Source: Eubacteriaceae bacterium (GTDB lineage: Bacteria > Bacillota > Clostridia > Lachnospirales > Lachnospiraceae). Taken from it: a stretch of 64,000 bases of DNA. Positions 28,165 through 37,827 of this stretch are shown here, in pieces; positions within the stretch are counted from its first letter, which is position 1, and every line of letters begins with the position of its first letter. The position numbers were made by a program, and so were the translations under genes. The stretch is taken from assembly GCA_902362875.1 (NCBI GenBank), contig CABIYF010000013.1:26385-90384 (forward strand), in the 5' to 3' direction. The notes under the pieces were generated by a model. The model saw only the letters and a program-made list of their open reading frames with translations. It searched no databases and was not told the origin of the DNA.

Positions 28165-28197
28165 AAAGAACTGCCAAATTAGGGCAGTTCTTTTTTA
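28165..28197 (+). terminator. Terminator of pgi
   Basis: AAGAACTGCC-AAATTA-GGGCAGTTCTTTTTT: a ten-base perfect stem followed by a T-run on the plus strand. Confidence 0.9.
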
Positions 28198-28215
28198 TTA
28201 GAAATTGATACAAAC

Positions 28216-28250
28216 AAAAATGCAGACATTTTCTTGCTGCCTGCATCCAA
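28216..28250 (-). terminator. Terminator after tRNA-Thr
   Basis: Minus-strand hairpin TGCAGGCA ... TGTCTGCA followed by TTTTTGT, directly downstream of the tRNA gene and closing the uvrC-to-tRNA gene string. Confidence 0.7.
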
Positions 28251-28254
28251 AAAA

Positions 28255-28326
28255 GCCGAAAACCGGACTTGAACCGGCGACCCCTTCATTACGAGTGAAG
28301 TGCTCTACCAACTGAGCTATTTCGGC
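28255..28326 (-). tRNA. tRNA-Thr (anticodon CGT)
   Basis: 72-nt cloverleaf on the minus strand: acceptor GCCGAAA / TTTCGGC-type ends, D arm AGCTCAGTTGGTAGAGC, anticodon stem CTTCA / TGAAG with loop CTCGTAA (anticodon CGT, reads ACG), and T arm with GGTTCAAGTCC. CCA is not encoded. It lies 27 nt after crh. Confidence 0.95.
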
Positions 28327-28353
28327 GTATATAAAAGCACAGATATATTGGAT

Positions 28354-28617
28354 CTATGCTCCTTTTGTAAGATAACCTTCAATTTTGCTGACTGCTTCTT
28401 CCTCATCTGCTCCGTCAGCTACGACTGTTAAGTCTTCTAAACGATCTAAGTCTAATCCCAGACTCATCATTCCCATCATACTTTTTACATTGACTTGCTT
28501 ATTCCCTGTCTCGAATAAAATCTTGCTCTCAAACTGGCTTGCCATCTGTACAAGAAAAGCTATTGGTCTATCTTCTTCTCTTAAGGCTACTTCCACTTTG
28601 ACGTTCTTTGAAATCAT
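28354..28617 (-). CDS. crh: Crh-like HPr family protein
   Basis: 87 residues, HPr fold. The PTS histidine is replaced: where HPr has IHARP this reads EEDRP (Glu15), so it cannot accept phosphate from enzyme I. Ser46 is exactly conserved (VKSMMGMMSLGL), the site phosphorylated by HPr kinase. This is the signature of Crh, a CcpA co-repressor with a regulatory role only. It overlaps whiA by 4 nt, the gene order known from Bacillus (yvcJ-yvcK-whiA-crh, here without yvcK), and hprK is four genes upstream. Confidence 0.85.
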   Translation of the reverse strand: MISKNVKVEVALREEDRPIAFLVQMASQFESKILFETGNKQVNVKSMMGMMSLGLDLDRLEDLTVVADGADEEEAVSKIEGYLTKGA

Positions 28618-29540
28618 TCCTGTCCTCCCAATCTCATCTCTTCCGCGATTCGGCCAATCTTCTTCAATCGATGATTCACACCTGATTTGCCGACTGGCGG
28701 TTCTAGCATATCTCCAAGTTCTTTCAGTGTAGCTTCCGGGTGTTCCAGACGTAATCTTGCAATATCCTGCAACCCTTGATCTAAAAATCGGAGGCCTTTG
28801 TGCTTATCAATATATTCAATATCTTCCACCTGTTTGACTGCGGCTGAAACTGTCTTGTTAATGTTCGCTGTCTCACAATTAACTCGACGGTTTACTTTGT
28901 TACGCATATCTTTCAGGATTCTAACATTCTCAAGTTCCATCAGGGCGACGTGTGCTTCCATAATATTCAACACATCTACGATCTTTGATCCTTCTTTCAT
29001 GTATACCACATAGTATTTCTTTCGCAAAACAATTTTAGCATCTAAATCAAAAAAATTCAAGACTTCTTTTAACTGTTCTGCGGTCTGCTCATCTGTAGAG
29101 ACGACTTCAAAGTGATAATTCTTCTCAGGATCACTCATGGAACCGGCTGCTTGAAAAGCTCCTCGAATATATGCCCGCTTACAACATGTGTTTTGTAAAA
29201 CCAACCCAAATTCTCGTGGGTCTAAAAGTTTCACTGCTTTCAATATTAAAACACAATCATTATGCTTGTCAACACTTATCGTATAATTTCGACTTCTTTT
29301 TAGAAATTCATTGCGCCCGACATCAATCTTTGCATGAATATCAAACACATCTTTTAAAAGTGTATAAAAACGTTTTGCAGCGGATACTGTCTCTGTCTGA
29401 ATCTGTATCTTATAATTGTCCGGATCCAGACTGATATTCCCTCCAAACCGCAGAAATCCTGCAATTTCTGCGATCCTGCAGTGTCTGGCACTCGTTTCAT
29501 TTCTTGATAATTCTTCTTTTATGTTACTTGAAAATGACAT
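28614..29540 (-). CDS. whiA: WhiA, sporulation/division regulator-like protein
   Basis: 308 residues. N-terminal degenerate LAGLIDADG homing-endonuclease-like domain (FLRFGGNISL, KRAYIRGAFQAAGSMSDP) and a C-terminal helix-turn-helix (LRLEHPEATLKELGDML, GVNHRLKKI). WhiA is a DNA-binding protein linked to cell division and chromosome segregation in Firmicutes. Between rapZ and crh, overlapping crh by 4 nt. Confidence 0.95.
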   Translation of the reverse strand: MSFSSNIKEELSRNETSARHCRIAEIAGFLRFGGNISLDPDNYKIQIQTETVSAAKRFYTLLKDVFDIHAKIDVGRNEFLKRSRNYTISVDKHNDCVLILKAVKLLDPREFGLVLQNTCCKRAYIRGAFQAAGSMSDPEKNYHFEVVSTDEQTAEQLKEVLNFFDLDAKIVLRKKYYVVYMKEGSKIVDVLNIMEAHVALMELENVRILKDMRNKVNRRVNCETANINKTVSAAVKQVEDIEYIDKHKGLRFLDQGLQDIARLRLEHPEATLKELGDMLEPPVGKSGVNHRLKKIGRIAEEMRLGGQE

Positions 29541-29543
29541 TTG

Positions 29544-30398
29544 CTACCTCATAATATCTCTATGCTCTACTTTAACAGAATATGGCAGGTGTTTTAATTT
29601 TTCTGCCAGTTTATTTGTGATCGTTACGGAACGGTGTTTTCCACCTGTACATCCAATTCCGATGACAAGATTATACTTGCCTTCTTTGATATAATTTGGA
29701 ATCAGAAATTCCATCATATCGTCTAATTTCTCAAGGAATTCTACAGATTCCTGATGTTCCATCACAAAATCCTGAATTGCTTTGTCATTTCCAGTGAGTG
29801 GACGAAGATTCAGATCATAATATGGATTCGGAAGAAATCTTACATCAAATACCAGATCCACATCCGCAGGAATTCCGTATTTGAATCCAAAAGAAACAAC
29901 TGCGATCTGGAAGCGTTGCCCTTCCTCGCCTTCAACAAAAATATCATTGATCTCTTCTTTTAATTCTCTTGTAAGAAGCTGACTTGTATCAATCACATAA
30001 TCAGCCTTCTCCTGCAGAAATTTCATGATCTCCCGCTCTTTTGCAATTCCATCTTCGACTCTTCCATCTCTTGATAATGGATGATTTCTTCTTGTCTCTT
30101 TATATCGCTTTAATAAAATACGGTTGCTTGCATTCAGATAGAGAATCTCGTACTGAATGCCTGTTTCCTCAATCTCTTTTAATTTCTGCTCTAATTCACC
30201 AATTCCTTCTCCATTGCGGATGTCAATGCCAAGTGCAACATTTTCTATCTTAGCAGTCTTATCTAATAACATTTCTGCAAATTTATCAAGCAATGCCACT
30301 GGAAGATTATCCACACAAAAATAACCAACATCTTCTAACATCTTTAATGCACTGCTTTTTCCTGCTCCCGACATTCCTGTTACAATTACAAATCTCAT
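29544..30398 (-). CDS. rapZ: RapZ/YvcJ nucleotide-binding protein
   Basis: 284-residue P-loop NTPase (Walker A VTGMSGAGKSSALK at residue ~5) with the C-terminal RapZ domain (GIGCTGGKHRSVTIT). In E. coli RapZ controls GlmS via small RNA decay; in Bacillus YvcJ binds nucleotides and affects competence. Only 3 nt from whiA. Confidence 0.95.
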   Translation of the reverse strand: MRFVIVTGMSGAGKSSALKMLEDVGYFCVDNLPVALLDKFAEMLLDKTAKIENVALGIDIRNGEGIGELEQKLKEIEETGIQYEILYLNASNRILLKRYKETRRNHPLSRDGRVEDGIAKEREIMKFLQEKADYVIDTSQLLTRELKEEINDIFVEGEEGQRFQIAVVSFGFKYGIPADVDLVFDVRFLPNPYYDLNLRPLTGNDKAIQDFVMEHQESVEFLEKLDDMMEFLIPNYIKEGKYNLVIGIGCTGGKHRSVTITNKLAEKLKHLPYSVKVEHRDIMR

Positions 30399-30428
30399 CT
30401 TCGCTGCTCCTTCTTAGAATCTTCTCTT

Positions 30429-31337
30429 CTAGAACCTTCCAACTCGTTTTACTTCAGGTTCCATCGTAACTCCAAACTGTTCTTTTACTTTATCTGCTAC
30501 GTCACTGATCAACTGCATAACATCTGCTGCTGTTGCATTTCCACGGTTGATCACAAATCCACTGTGTTTCTCTGATACCTGTGCATCTCCCACCTGATAT
30601 CCCTTTAATCCTGCATCCTGGATCAGTTTTCCTGCAAAATATCCTTCTGGGCGTTTAAATGTACTTCCTGCGCTTGGATATTCCAATGGCTGTTTTGTTT
30701 TTCTTGCCAAGGCATATTCGTCCATCTTTGCTTTGATCTCTTCTTTGCTGCCTTTCTGCAGTTCGATCACACCTTCTAAGACAACATATTCATTCTTAAG
30801 AATATTGCTTGTGCGGTATCCAAGCTCTAATTCTTCTGCTTTCAGAGTTTTGATCTCTCCGTCTTTTGTGAGAACTTTGACTTCCTTTAATACCTGTACC
30901 ATCTCACCGCCGTATGCTCCTGCATTCATTACAACTGCACCGCCAAATGTTCCTGGAATTCCGCCTGCAAACTCAAACCCTGTCAGTTCCTCTGCAAGTG
31001 CTGTTTTGGATGTAGAACTTAATAAAGTTCCTGCTTTCACGATAAGTTCATTGCCATTCACTTCAATTCCACTGTAGTTTTTATAAATCTGAAGAACAAT
31101 TCCTTCCATTCCACCATCTGCAACTAAAAGATTGCTTCCATTTCCTAAAACAAATAGTGGAATATCCTGTTCTTTTGCAAAACGACAGACTGCTTCAATC
31201 TCTTCGATACTCTCTGGTGCTGCAAATATATCTGCAGGTCCTCCGATGCGGAATGTTGTATGTTTCTTCATCGGTTCGTTTTCTAAAATGTATTTCTCTG
31301 GTATGATCTGTTTTAACTGTTCGATCTTTGCTTCCAT
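30429..31337 (-). CDS. murB: UDP-N-acetylenolpyruvoylglucosamine reductase
   Basis: FAD-dependent reductase of peptidoglycan precursor synthesis, 302 residues. FAD-binding segments VLGNGSNLLVADGG and FAGGIPGTFGGAVVMNAGAYGGE; catalytic serine in SAGSTFKRPEG (type IIb MurB). Neighbour of rapZ as in many Clostridia. Confidence 0.96.
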   Translation of the reverse strand: MEAKIEQLKQIIPEKYILENEPMKKHTTFRIGGPADIFAAPESIEEIEAVCRFAKEQDIPLFVLGNGSNLLVADGGMEGIVLQIYKNYSGIEVNGNELIVKAGTLLSSTSKTALAEELTGFEFAGGIPGTFGGAVVMNAGAYGGEMVQVLKEVKVLTKDGEIKTLKAEELELGYRTSNILKNEYVVLEGVIELQKGSKEEIKAKMDEYALARKTKQPLEYPSAGSTFKRPEGYFAGKLIQDAGLKGYQVGDAQVSEKHSGFVINRGNATAADVMQLISDVADKVKEQFGVTMEPEVKRVGRF

Positions 31338-31404
31338 AATTTCTCCATTCTATCTGTACTTATTGTTTTATTCTTGAATTTATAGGATTGCACTGTAAAA
31401 TTCA

Positions 31405-31436
31405 AGAAAGAATCCTGATGTGACAAGATTCTTTCT
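31405..31436 (-). terminator. Hairpin between glk and murB
   Basis: Perfect 11-bp stem AAGAAAGAATC / GATTCTTTCTT with a 10-nt loop. The minus-strand tail after it (GAATTTTAC) is only weakly U-rich, so it may attenuate or process the glk-murB transcript rather than end it. Confidence 0.4.
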
Positions 31437-31443
31437 TCTGCCC

Positions 31444-32379
31444 TTATGAAAGCATCAGACTGGCTGCACCATAGATTCCCGCATCATTTCCAAGTGTTGC
31501 CAGCACGAATTTTGTTTCCTGTGCTTTTCCAAATGTATATGTCTTATAGTGTGCATTGACTGCATCTAAAAGAATCTGTCCGGCTTTGGATACTCCTCCT
31601 CCGATTACAAACACTTCTGGATCTACCATCAATGCGATATTTCCTGTTGCAAGTGCTAATTTCTTACCAAGATTGTCTACCTGTTTCGCTGCAAATTCAT
31701 CACCTGCTTTGGCTGCATCAAAAATATCTTTTGATGTCACTTCAGTAATGTCTTTCAGCGTCGTTGATTTCTCGTATTTTTTGAGTGCTTTCTTTGTCTC
31801 ATACACAATTCCTGTGGCTGAAGCATAAAGCTCTAAACATCCTGTTTTTCCACAATTACATACTCTGTCATCAAATGGATCCACAGTCATATGCCCAATC
31901 TCTCCACCATATCCACGGCTTCCATCGACAATCTTTCCGTCAATGATGATTCCACCGCCGACTCCGGTTCCTAGTGTGATCATAACTGCACTGTTATATT
32001 CTGCTGCTGCACCCATCCAGATCTCACCTAATGCTGCTGCATTCGCATCATTTGTCGCTTTGACAGGGCATCCTGTAAGTTTTGACAGTTCTCCTGCCAC
32101 ATCAACGCTTCCCCATCCAAGGTTTACACATTCATTTACCTTTGCAAATTCAAGGACTGCTCCCGGCACTCCGACACCAAGTCCGATCACATCTTCACAT
32201 GCAAGATCATTTGCTTTCATATGATCATTCACTGCTGCCGCAATATCTGGAAGAATGTTCTTTCCATTCTCCTCCGTTCTTGTCTTGATCTCCCATTTTT
32301 CTTTTAATGTTCCATCTTCTGCAAACAGTCCCATCTTTACTGTTGTTCCGCCAATATCAATTCCATAAAGATATTTCAT
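31444..32379 (-). CDS. glk: Glucokinase, ROK family
   Basis: Phosphorylates glucose with ATP. About 311 residues; start MKYLYGIDIGG at 32379 chosen for GGAGGAG 8-9 nt upstream rather than an unsupported upstream ATG. Phosphate-binding GIDIGGTTVKMG, catalytic Asp region (KATNDANAAALGE), and the ROK zinc motif with CNCGKTGCLELYAS. Four nt from hprK. Confidence 0.92.
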   Translation of the reverse strand: MKYLYGIDIGGTTVKMGLFAEDGTLKEKWEIKTRTEENGKNILPDIAAAVNDHMKANDLACEDVIGLGVGVPGAVLEFAKVNECVNLGWGSVDVAGELSKLTGCPVKATNDANAAALGEIWMGAAAEYNSAVMITLGTGVGGGIIIDGKIVDGSRGYGGEIGHMTVDPFDDRVCNCGKTGCLELYASATGIVYETKKALKKYEKSTTLKDITEVTSKDIFDAAKAGDEFAAKQVDNLGKKLALATGNIALMVDPEVFVIGGGVSKAGQILLDAVNAHYKTYTFGKAQETKFVLATLGNDAGIYGAASLMLS

Positions 32380-32383
32380 GCAA

Positions 32384-33319
32384 TTACTCCTCCATCTGTC
32401 CTGTAACACGTTTATAAAGTTCTTCTGCTGCATTATATCCCATCTTCTTCTGTCTATGGTTGATCGCTGCTGCCTCTACAATGATCGCCAGATTTCGTCC
32501 TGGACGAATTGGAAGTGTATGTGCTGCAACTTTATTTCCAAGGTATTCAATATACTTCTCTTCCAGTCCCAGACGATCATAATCTGTATCTTTATTCCAG
32601 TCTTCTAACTGGATGACCAGATCGATCTCCTGCTCCATCTTCACGCTCTCAACACCATACAGATTCTTAACGTCAATAATGCCGATTCCTCGCAGTTCAA
32701 TAAAGAACCTTGTAACTTCCGGTGATGTTCCGATCAAAGTCTTTTTGCTGACTCTCTTGATCTCTACCACATCATCAGATACCAGACGATGACCTCTTCG
32801 TATCAATTCCAGAGCAGCTTCACTCTTACCAATTCCACTCTCACCTGTGATCAGGATACCTTCTCCAAATACATCAACCAAAACACCATGGATCGTAATA
32901 CTTGGTGCCAGTACAACACCCAGCCAGCGGATCACTTCTGCCATGAATTCAGATGTTGAATCCTGTGAAATAAGTACAGGTACACTGTACTTTTTCGCAA
33001 TGCTTAACAGCATTTCACTCGGATGCAGATTTCTGCAAAATACGATTGCAGGGATTCCCGCACCGATAAATCTATTATAGATAGTTTCTGCATTTTCCAC
33101 ATCTTTCTCTACTTCTTCAATGAATAAATGTTCTGCTTTTCCAATGATCTGCACACGATTCTTTGCAAAATTCTCAAAAAATCCTGCCAGCTGTAATGCT
33201 GGTCTGTTGATCTCTGCCTGCTCAATATAAACTTCTCTTGAATTGATCTCCGGTGTAACTTCTTTTAAATTTAATTCCTTTATCATATCATATACTGATA
33301 CTCTATGCTCTTTATCCAT
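32384..33319 (-). CDS. hprK: HPr kinase/phosphorylase
   Basis: Bifunctional enzyme that phosphorylates Ser46 of HPr/Crh and removes it again. About 311 residues; Walker A ITGESGIGKSEAAL (~ residue 150), and the signature RGIGIIDVKNLYGV near 200. ATG 33319 (MDKEHRVSV) follows GTGAGAAG; a GTG 7 codons upstream is possible but poorly supported. Its targets include Crh encoded in the same string. Confidence 0.94.
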   Translation of the reverse strand: MDKEHRVSVYDMIKELNLKEVTPEINSREVYIEQAEINRPALQLAGFFENFAKNRVQIIGKAEHLFIEEVEKDVENAETIYNRFIGAGIPAIVFCRNLHPSEMLLSIAKKYSVPVLISQDSTSEFMAEVIRWLGVVLAPSITIHGVLVDVFGEGILITGESGIGKSEAALELIRRGHRLVSDDVVEIKRVSKKTLIGTSPEVTRFFIELRGIGIIDVKNLYGVESVKMEQEIDLVIQLEDWNKDTDYDRLGLEEKYIEYLGNKVAAHTLPIRPGRNLAIIVEAAAINHRQKKMGYNAAEELYKRVTGQMEE

Positions 33320-33383
33320 AATTCTTCTCACTTTCTGCACCTTTGATTGCCTGTCTCTTTTTTTATTTTAACATATTTCTTAT

Positions 33384-35249
33384 TTACTTGGAAACGTGAA
33401 AAAACTCATAAATGGCTTTCGCTGTGCTTTCATTCATTCCTGGAACATTTAAAAGTTCTGAAACCTCTGCTGTCTTGATCTGACTGATATCTTTAAAATA
33501 TTTCATCAGCTCTTTTCGTCTCTTAGGCCCGACTCCTTTGATATCATCGAGAACAGAGTGAACCTGTCCTTTCGCACGCAGGGATCTGTGATATTCAATT
33601 GCAAAACGATGGGCTTCGTCCTGTATCCTTGTCACAAGTAAAAATGCCTCGCTGTTTGCCGGGAACATGATTTCCTCATTATTATAATACAGCCCTCTTG
33701 TCCTGTGATTATCGTCTTTGACCATTCCGCATACTGGAATATCAAGACCTAATTCATCTAATACCCTGAGTGCAACATTGACCTGTCCTTTTCCTCCATC
33801 CATCATCAGAATATCTGGAAACCTTGTAAAACTTCCAAGTTCTGCATCTTTGCCTTGTTCTTTTAATTCCTCCAGTTCTTTCTTTCCATGAAGAAATCTT
33901 CTTGTAAGGACTTCCTGCATACTTGCATAGTCATCCGGACCTTCAATGGTTCTTAACCGAAACTTACGGTAATCTCTTCTTCTTGCTTTTCCTCTTTCAA
34001 AGACAACCATGGATGCCACTGTCTGAAAACCGCTGATGTTGGAAATATCGAATGCTTCCATTCGGTTTAATCCTTCCATTCCAAGCAGTTCTTCAATTTC
34101 ATGAACCGCCCCGATCGTTCTTTTTTCTTCTCGTTTGATCTTCTCACGATCCATCCTTAGTACATTCTGGGCATTTTCTTTCGCCATCTCCACCATCTTG
34201 TGTTTTTGTCCACGCACTGGTATCTTAAAATGCACTTTGGCTCCACGTTTCTTTGACAACCATTCTTCGATGATCTCTTTTTCTGCAATATCATGTTCCA
34301 GAAAAATCTCTCCCGGAAGATATGGTGTCCCTGCATAAAACTGTTTTACAAAAGCACCTAAAACCTCTTCTTTTGAACTTTCCTCATCCGCTTCCATATG
34401 AAAATGTTCTCTTCCAAGAAGTTTTCCTTTGCGGATAAAGAAAATCGATACAACAACGTCTTTGTCATCCTCTGCCATTGCGATAATATCTCTGTCTTCA
34501 AAAGCATAAGTATTGATCTTCTGGCGGTCCATGATCCGCTCAATACTCTTGAGAAGATCCCGATATTCCATCGCCTGTTCAAATTCCAGTTCATCAGACG
34601 CCTTTTGCATTTTCCCCTGAAGCATCTTTGCAACCTGTTTGTAATTTCCATTTAGAAATTTTAATGTTTCCTCAATCTGCTTTGCATAATCTTCCTTGGA
34701 TATATATCCCTGACATGGTGCATTACACTGCTTGATCTGATAATAAAGACACGGCCTGTCTTTTCCAACATCCTTTGGAAGCCTGCGGTTACACGTTCTG
34801 ATCTTAAAAATCTTTCGTAACAATTCAATCGTATCATTCACGGCTCCCGCACTCGTATAAGGTCCAAAATATTTTCCCCCATCCGCCTTCATCTTTCTAG
34901 CCAGCATGATTCTTGGAAATTCTTCATTGATTGTCACTTTGATGTAGGGATATCCTTTGTCATCTTTTAATTTGGTATTATACTTTGGATGATGTTCTTT
35001 GATCAGGTTATTCTCGAGCACCAACGCTTCCAGTTCAGAATCTGTAATAATATATTCAAAATAGGCAACATTCTTCACCATATGTTGAATCTTCACAGAC
35101 AGCTTCCTGCTGTCCTGAAAGTACTGGCGCACACGATTGCATAACTTGATCGCTTTTCCAACATAGATGATCTCATCCTTGCTGTTATGCATCAAATAAA
35201 CCCCGGGCTTCGCCGGAAGTTTCTTCAATTCTTCCTGAATATCAAACAT
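33384..35249 (-). CDS. uvrC: Excinuclease ABC subunit C
   Basis: Dual-incision nuclease of nucleotide excision repair. ATG 35249 ([20 protein letters not shown]) has GGAGGG upstream, giving 621 residues, normal for UvrC. N-terminal GIY-YIG nuclease domain, cysteine-bearing CNAPCQGY block, UVR motif (~200-235), RNase H-like endonuclease domain ([15 protein letters not shown]) and C-terminal helix-hairpin-helix ([16 protein letters not shown]). Probable head of the uvrC-hprK-glk-murB-rapZ-whiA-crh string. Confidence 0.96.
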   Translation of the reverse strand: MFDIQEELKKLPAKPGVYLMHNSKDEIIYVGKAIKLCNRVRQYFQDSRKLSVKIQHMVKNVAYFEYIITDSELEALVLENNLIKEHHPKYNTKLKDDKGYPYIKVTINEEFPRIMLARKMKADGGKYFGPYTSAGAVNDTIELLRKIFKIRTCNRRLPKDVGKDRPCLYYQIKQCNAPCQGYISKEDYAKQIEETLKFLNGNYKQVAKMLQGKMQKASDELEFEQAMEYRDLLKSIERIMDRQKINTYAFEDRDIIAMAEDDKDVVVSIFFIRKGKLLGREHFHMEADEESSKEEVLGAFVKQFYAGTPYLPGEIFLEHDIAEKEIIEEWLSKKRGAKVHFKIPVRGQKHKMVEMAKENAQNVLRMDREKIKREEKRTIGAVHEIEELLGMEGLNRMEAFDISNISGFQTVASMVVFERGKARRRDYRKFRLRTIEGPDDYASMQEVLTRRFLHGKKELEELKEQGKDAELGSFTRFPDILMMDGGKGQVNVALRVLDELGLDIPVCGMVKDDNHRTRGLYYNNEEIMFPANSEAFLLVTRIQDEAHRFAIEYHRSLRAKGQVHSVLDDIKGVGPKRRKELMKYFKDISQIKTAEVSELLNVPGMNESTAKAIYEFFHVSK

Positions 35250-35354
35250 GAACTTCCCTCCATCTTTATTTTGTATGTTTTGTGACTGCAAAATACACTT
35301 AAAGTTTATCATAGCATAAATTGGGGTGTAAAAAAAGTAGATATCGGGTGTTGT

Positions 35355-35643
35355 TGGTTTATTGTGGATGGGACAGAAAGAAGATCGCACGAAATATTTA
35401 TCATAAGCAGGTGCAACCCCGCATTTTTAAGAGCTTTTTTAACAAATCGCTGATCCGTGCCTGTTCCTTGGAAAACTCACTTGGCGCGAGCCAAAATGCC
35501 CGCACCTACGTTCAGACATTCCACCACAGGGCACTGCGAATTTGTTAAAAAAGCACTTAAAAAGGCTCATGTTTGCACCTGCTTATGATAAATATTTCGT
35601 GCGATCTTCTTTCTGTCCCATCCACCTGAAGACTATTCAAACC
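35355..35643 (-). repeat. Palindromic element D: family A core with different arms
   Basis: Outer arms (GTGGATGGGACAGAAAGAAG at 35364 and its complement ending 35625) pair nearly perfectly for about 50 bp but share no sequence with family A arms. Read on the minus strand it starts GTAGTGGTTTGAATAG like family A and has the same core: GGT-GGAA-TGTCTGAACG ... GTGAGTT-TTCC-AAGGA followed by GGATCAGCG, with a TTGGC-TCGC-GCCAA apical hairpin. Lies between the uvrC start and a broken surface-protein gene. No coding content. Confidence 0.8.
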
Positions 35644-35689
35644 ACTACAATATGTGTATTTTTAACGGTATCGGTTCTTAATTTTTATA

Positions 35690-35727
35690 TTGACAGCCAA
35701 CATCGTAAAACATACACCCCTCCGTCT
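35690..35727. repeat. Remnant of a family B arm
   Basis: ATTGACAGCCAACATCGT followed by AACATACACCCC closely matches the right arm of family B copy 1 (24451-24483). The left arm and interior are absent. Confidence 0.5.
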
Positions 35728-35796
35728 GGAATAACTTTGATTCATAAACCGCTTAGCCTTCAGCGTCAACAACCTATCGGCGTAAACAATACAAAA

Positions 35797-37733
35797 TCAA
35801 ATTTTACATTTCTTCACTTTACTCCAGTTCTTTGAATAAACCTTCTTATTCGCAGCACCTTTCGTATAAGCCTTAATTCTAAAGTAATAAGTCTTCTTGG
35901 ATTTCAGCTTCTTCACTGTCAGACTCGTTTTTGTTGTATATTTTTTCTTTGTCTGACTGCGTTTAAACTTCTTGGAGGTAGAGTACTGAATCATGTAACC
36001 TTTTGCCTTGCTGACTTTTTTCCATTTCAACTGGGCTTTTCTTTTACCTTTTTTAATGGTTTTGATCGTTGCTCTTCCTGGTGCTTTTATTGTTATTTGC
36101 GTTGGTTTGTTTGTGTATGTTGTTTTGCGTTCTGTAGTTTTCTTACTTGCTGTCGTAGTTACTTTTGTTGTTTCGTCTTCGTACAGATTGATCATGGCTG
36201 CAGAGGCATAATTTCCATTTCCCCAGTTTTTCGTTGTTACGAATTTTACATATTGGATTTTCACAGATTCCTGTAACGTAATCTTCTTCCATTGTGTATT
36301 GTTTGCCCATTCTGTAACACTGGCGGCTTCTGTCCAATCTTCGCCGTTGCTGCTTACATACAGGATTCCATCTCTTGTTCGTCCATTTACTCCGATCTGT
36401 CTTGGCACGTATTCAAATGCTGATAAATAAACTGGTTCATCTAATTTTATCGTAATCGATTTTTCCTGGTCAGATCCATCGTAGACAGTATGCCATAAAG
36501 TATTAATATTGCCATCAATCGCATTTTGGGCGTAATCGCCTTTATTACTTTGTTCTGAAGATGCTTTTTCAATGGACAAATGTTTGATTGAAATATATTT
36601 CTGTACAGCATCTGTGCCATCTTTTGTAAACTGATAGGTCGTTGTCTTGGTATCTGCCTGATAAATTCCTGTTGCTGCTGCTCTTACGATCAGTGTTTTG
36701 TCTCCGCTTAAATCCGGCTGTTCTTCTGTGTAAGATGCCCATGTATCTTCTTCTGTGTATTTCCATTCCAATCCTGTTGGATTTCCGATTAACTGATTTT
36801 CCAGATCATTCACATACAGACCTGTTGGAAGTCCTTTGTAGGTTCCCCAGATACAGCTTCCTGTCTTGGAAAGTCCTCCACAGTCAGCGATTCAAAAACC
36901 TGATTCTGAATCAGTTCCTGATCTTGTCCTTTGTGCATATGAAGATCTTTGTAAATCTGATATCTTGTCACTGGATCAGATACCTGTGTCCCGTCAAAAA
37001 AGAAATAATTCTTTCCTGACGCTGTTAGGGATAGAGATAATATCATCTTGCGGTAAAGATCACTGTACTTTGTTCCATAGCTTGTTGTTTTAGTTCTTTA
37101 TCGTAAGTATCAACAGTTTTGATCACTGCTATATCTGAAGTGTCTTCTTTATAGTCTTCTTTAATCCGTTTTGCATTCGCATAGACAGCTTCATCATACC
37201 ATGCAGCCCACCAGTTCGCACTGTTATCATCTGCTGTTAATTTTAAATATTTTGCATTTTTAATATCGATCTTAACCGCATCTGCTTCACTCCATCCATA
37301 AAGTGTATCAGACTTATATTTCTCCGTCCAACTTTCCCCATCATCGGATGTGTAAATATAAAATCTTACTCCTGTGTTAAAATAATTACTCTGTTCGCTG
37401 ATATCAACCCCAAGATCCGCTGTAAAATAGTCATAGTCATAATCTTTTAGATCATAAACAATCTCTGAAGTCGCCCATGCGCAGAGTCCTTTGATATAGG
37501 ATTGGCTTTTTCCATTCACTTTTAATGTAAGCATTTGATTGGAATCATTTTCATCGATATGAATGCTGTGGCCGCTTGCCACAAATGATTTGTCTTTGTC
37601 GTATGAAATGTCTGATAGATAAGTGTAGTTCTTACTTGACGGCTGGCTTTCCGAGGCATAGATCTTGTGCGTGAATAAAAGGCATAGTGCCAGTACCGAC
37701 AGTACTAATTTGAATAGGAGTCGTGGGGATTGT
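35797..37733 (-). pseudogene. Broken secreted surface protein (NPCBM-like, discoidin, Fn3 domains)
   Basis: Pieces of one large secreted protein. The 5' part (37733 to 37043) reads a signal peptide (LVLSVLALCLLFTHKIYA) then an NPCBM/discoidin-like carbohydrate-binding domain (YFTADLGVDIS, FYIYTSDDGESWTEKYKSD). The middle (37046-36810) and the end (36813-35797: F5/8 type C discoidin domain, then a lysine-rich fibronectin III-like domain) are in different frames. One break is a missing G near 36880: restoring it joins SLTV to GLSKTGSCIWGTYKGLPTG. The start codon is missing: the frame runs upstream straight into hairpin C copy 2. Likely once a host-glycan-binding or glycosidase-associated protein. 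Confidence 0.8.
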
Positions 37734-37827
37734 ATATGAGAAAAAATAAATAATGGTCTGGAAAAGCAGCATTATTTATTTTTTATCATATACAGAAAGA
37801 CTTCAGTTGGCCAATTTACCCACAAAA
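37732..37827. repeat. Small hairpin element family C, copy 2
   Basis: Hairpin 37732-37793 is nearly identical to 24182-24242. Its right flank (AGAAAGACTTCAGTTGGCCA ... CACAAAATCAAAAT) matches the left flank of copy 1 in reverse complement, yet the loop is in the same plus-strand orientation, so the hairpin is inverted relative to that flank. Its left flank (AATTTGAATAGGAGTCGTG) matches the right end of family A copy 2. The shared flank supplies the last codon and TGA of the GNAT gene. Confidence 0.75.
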
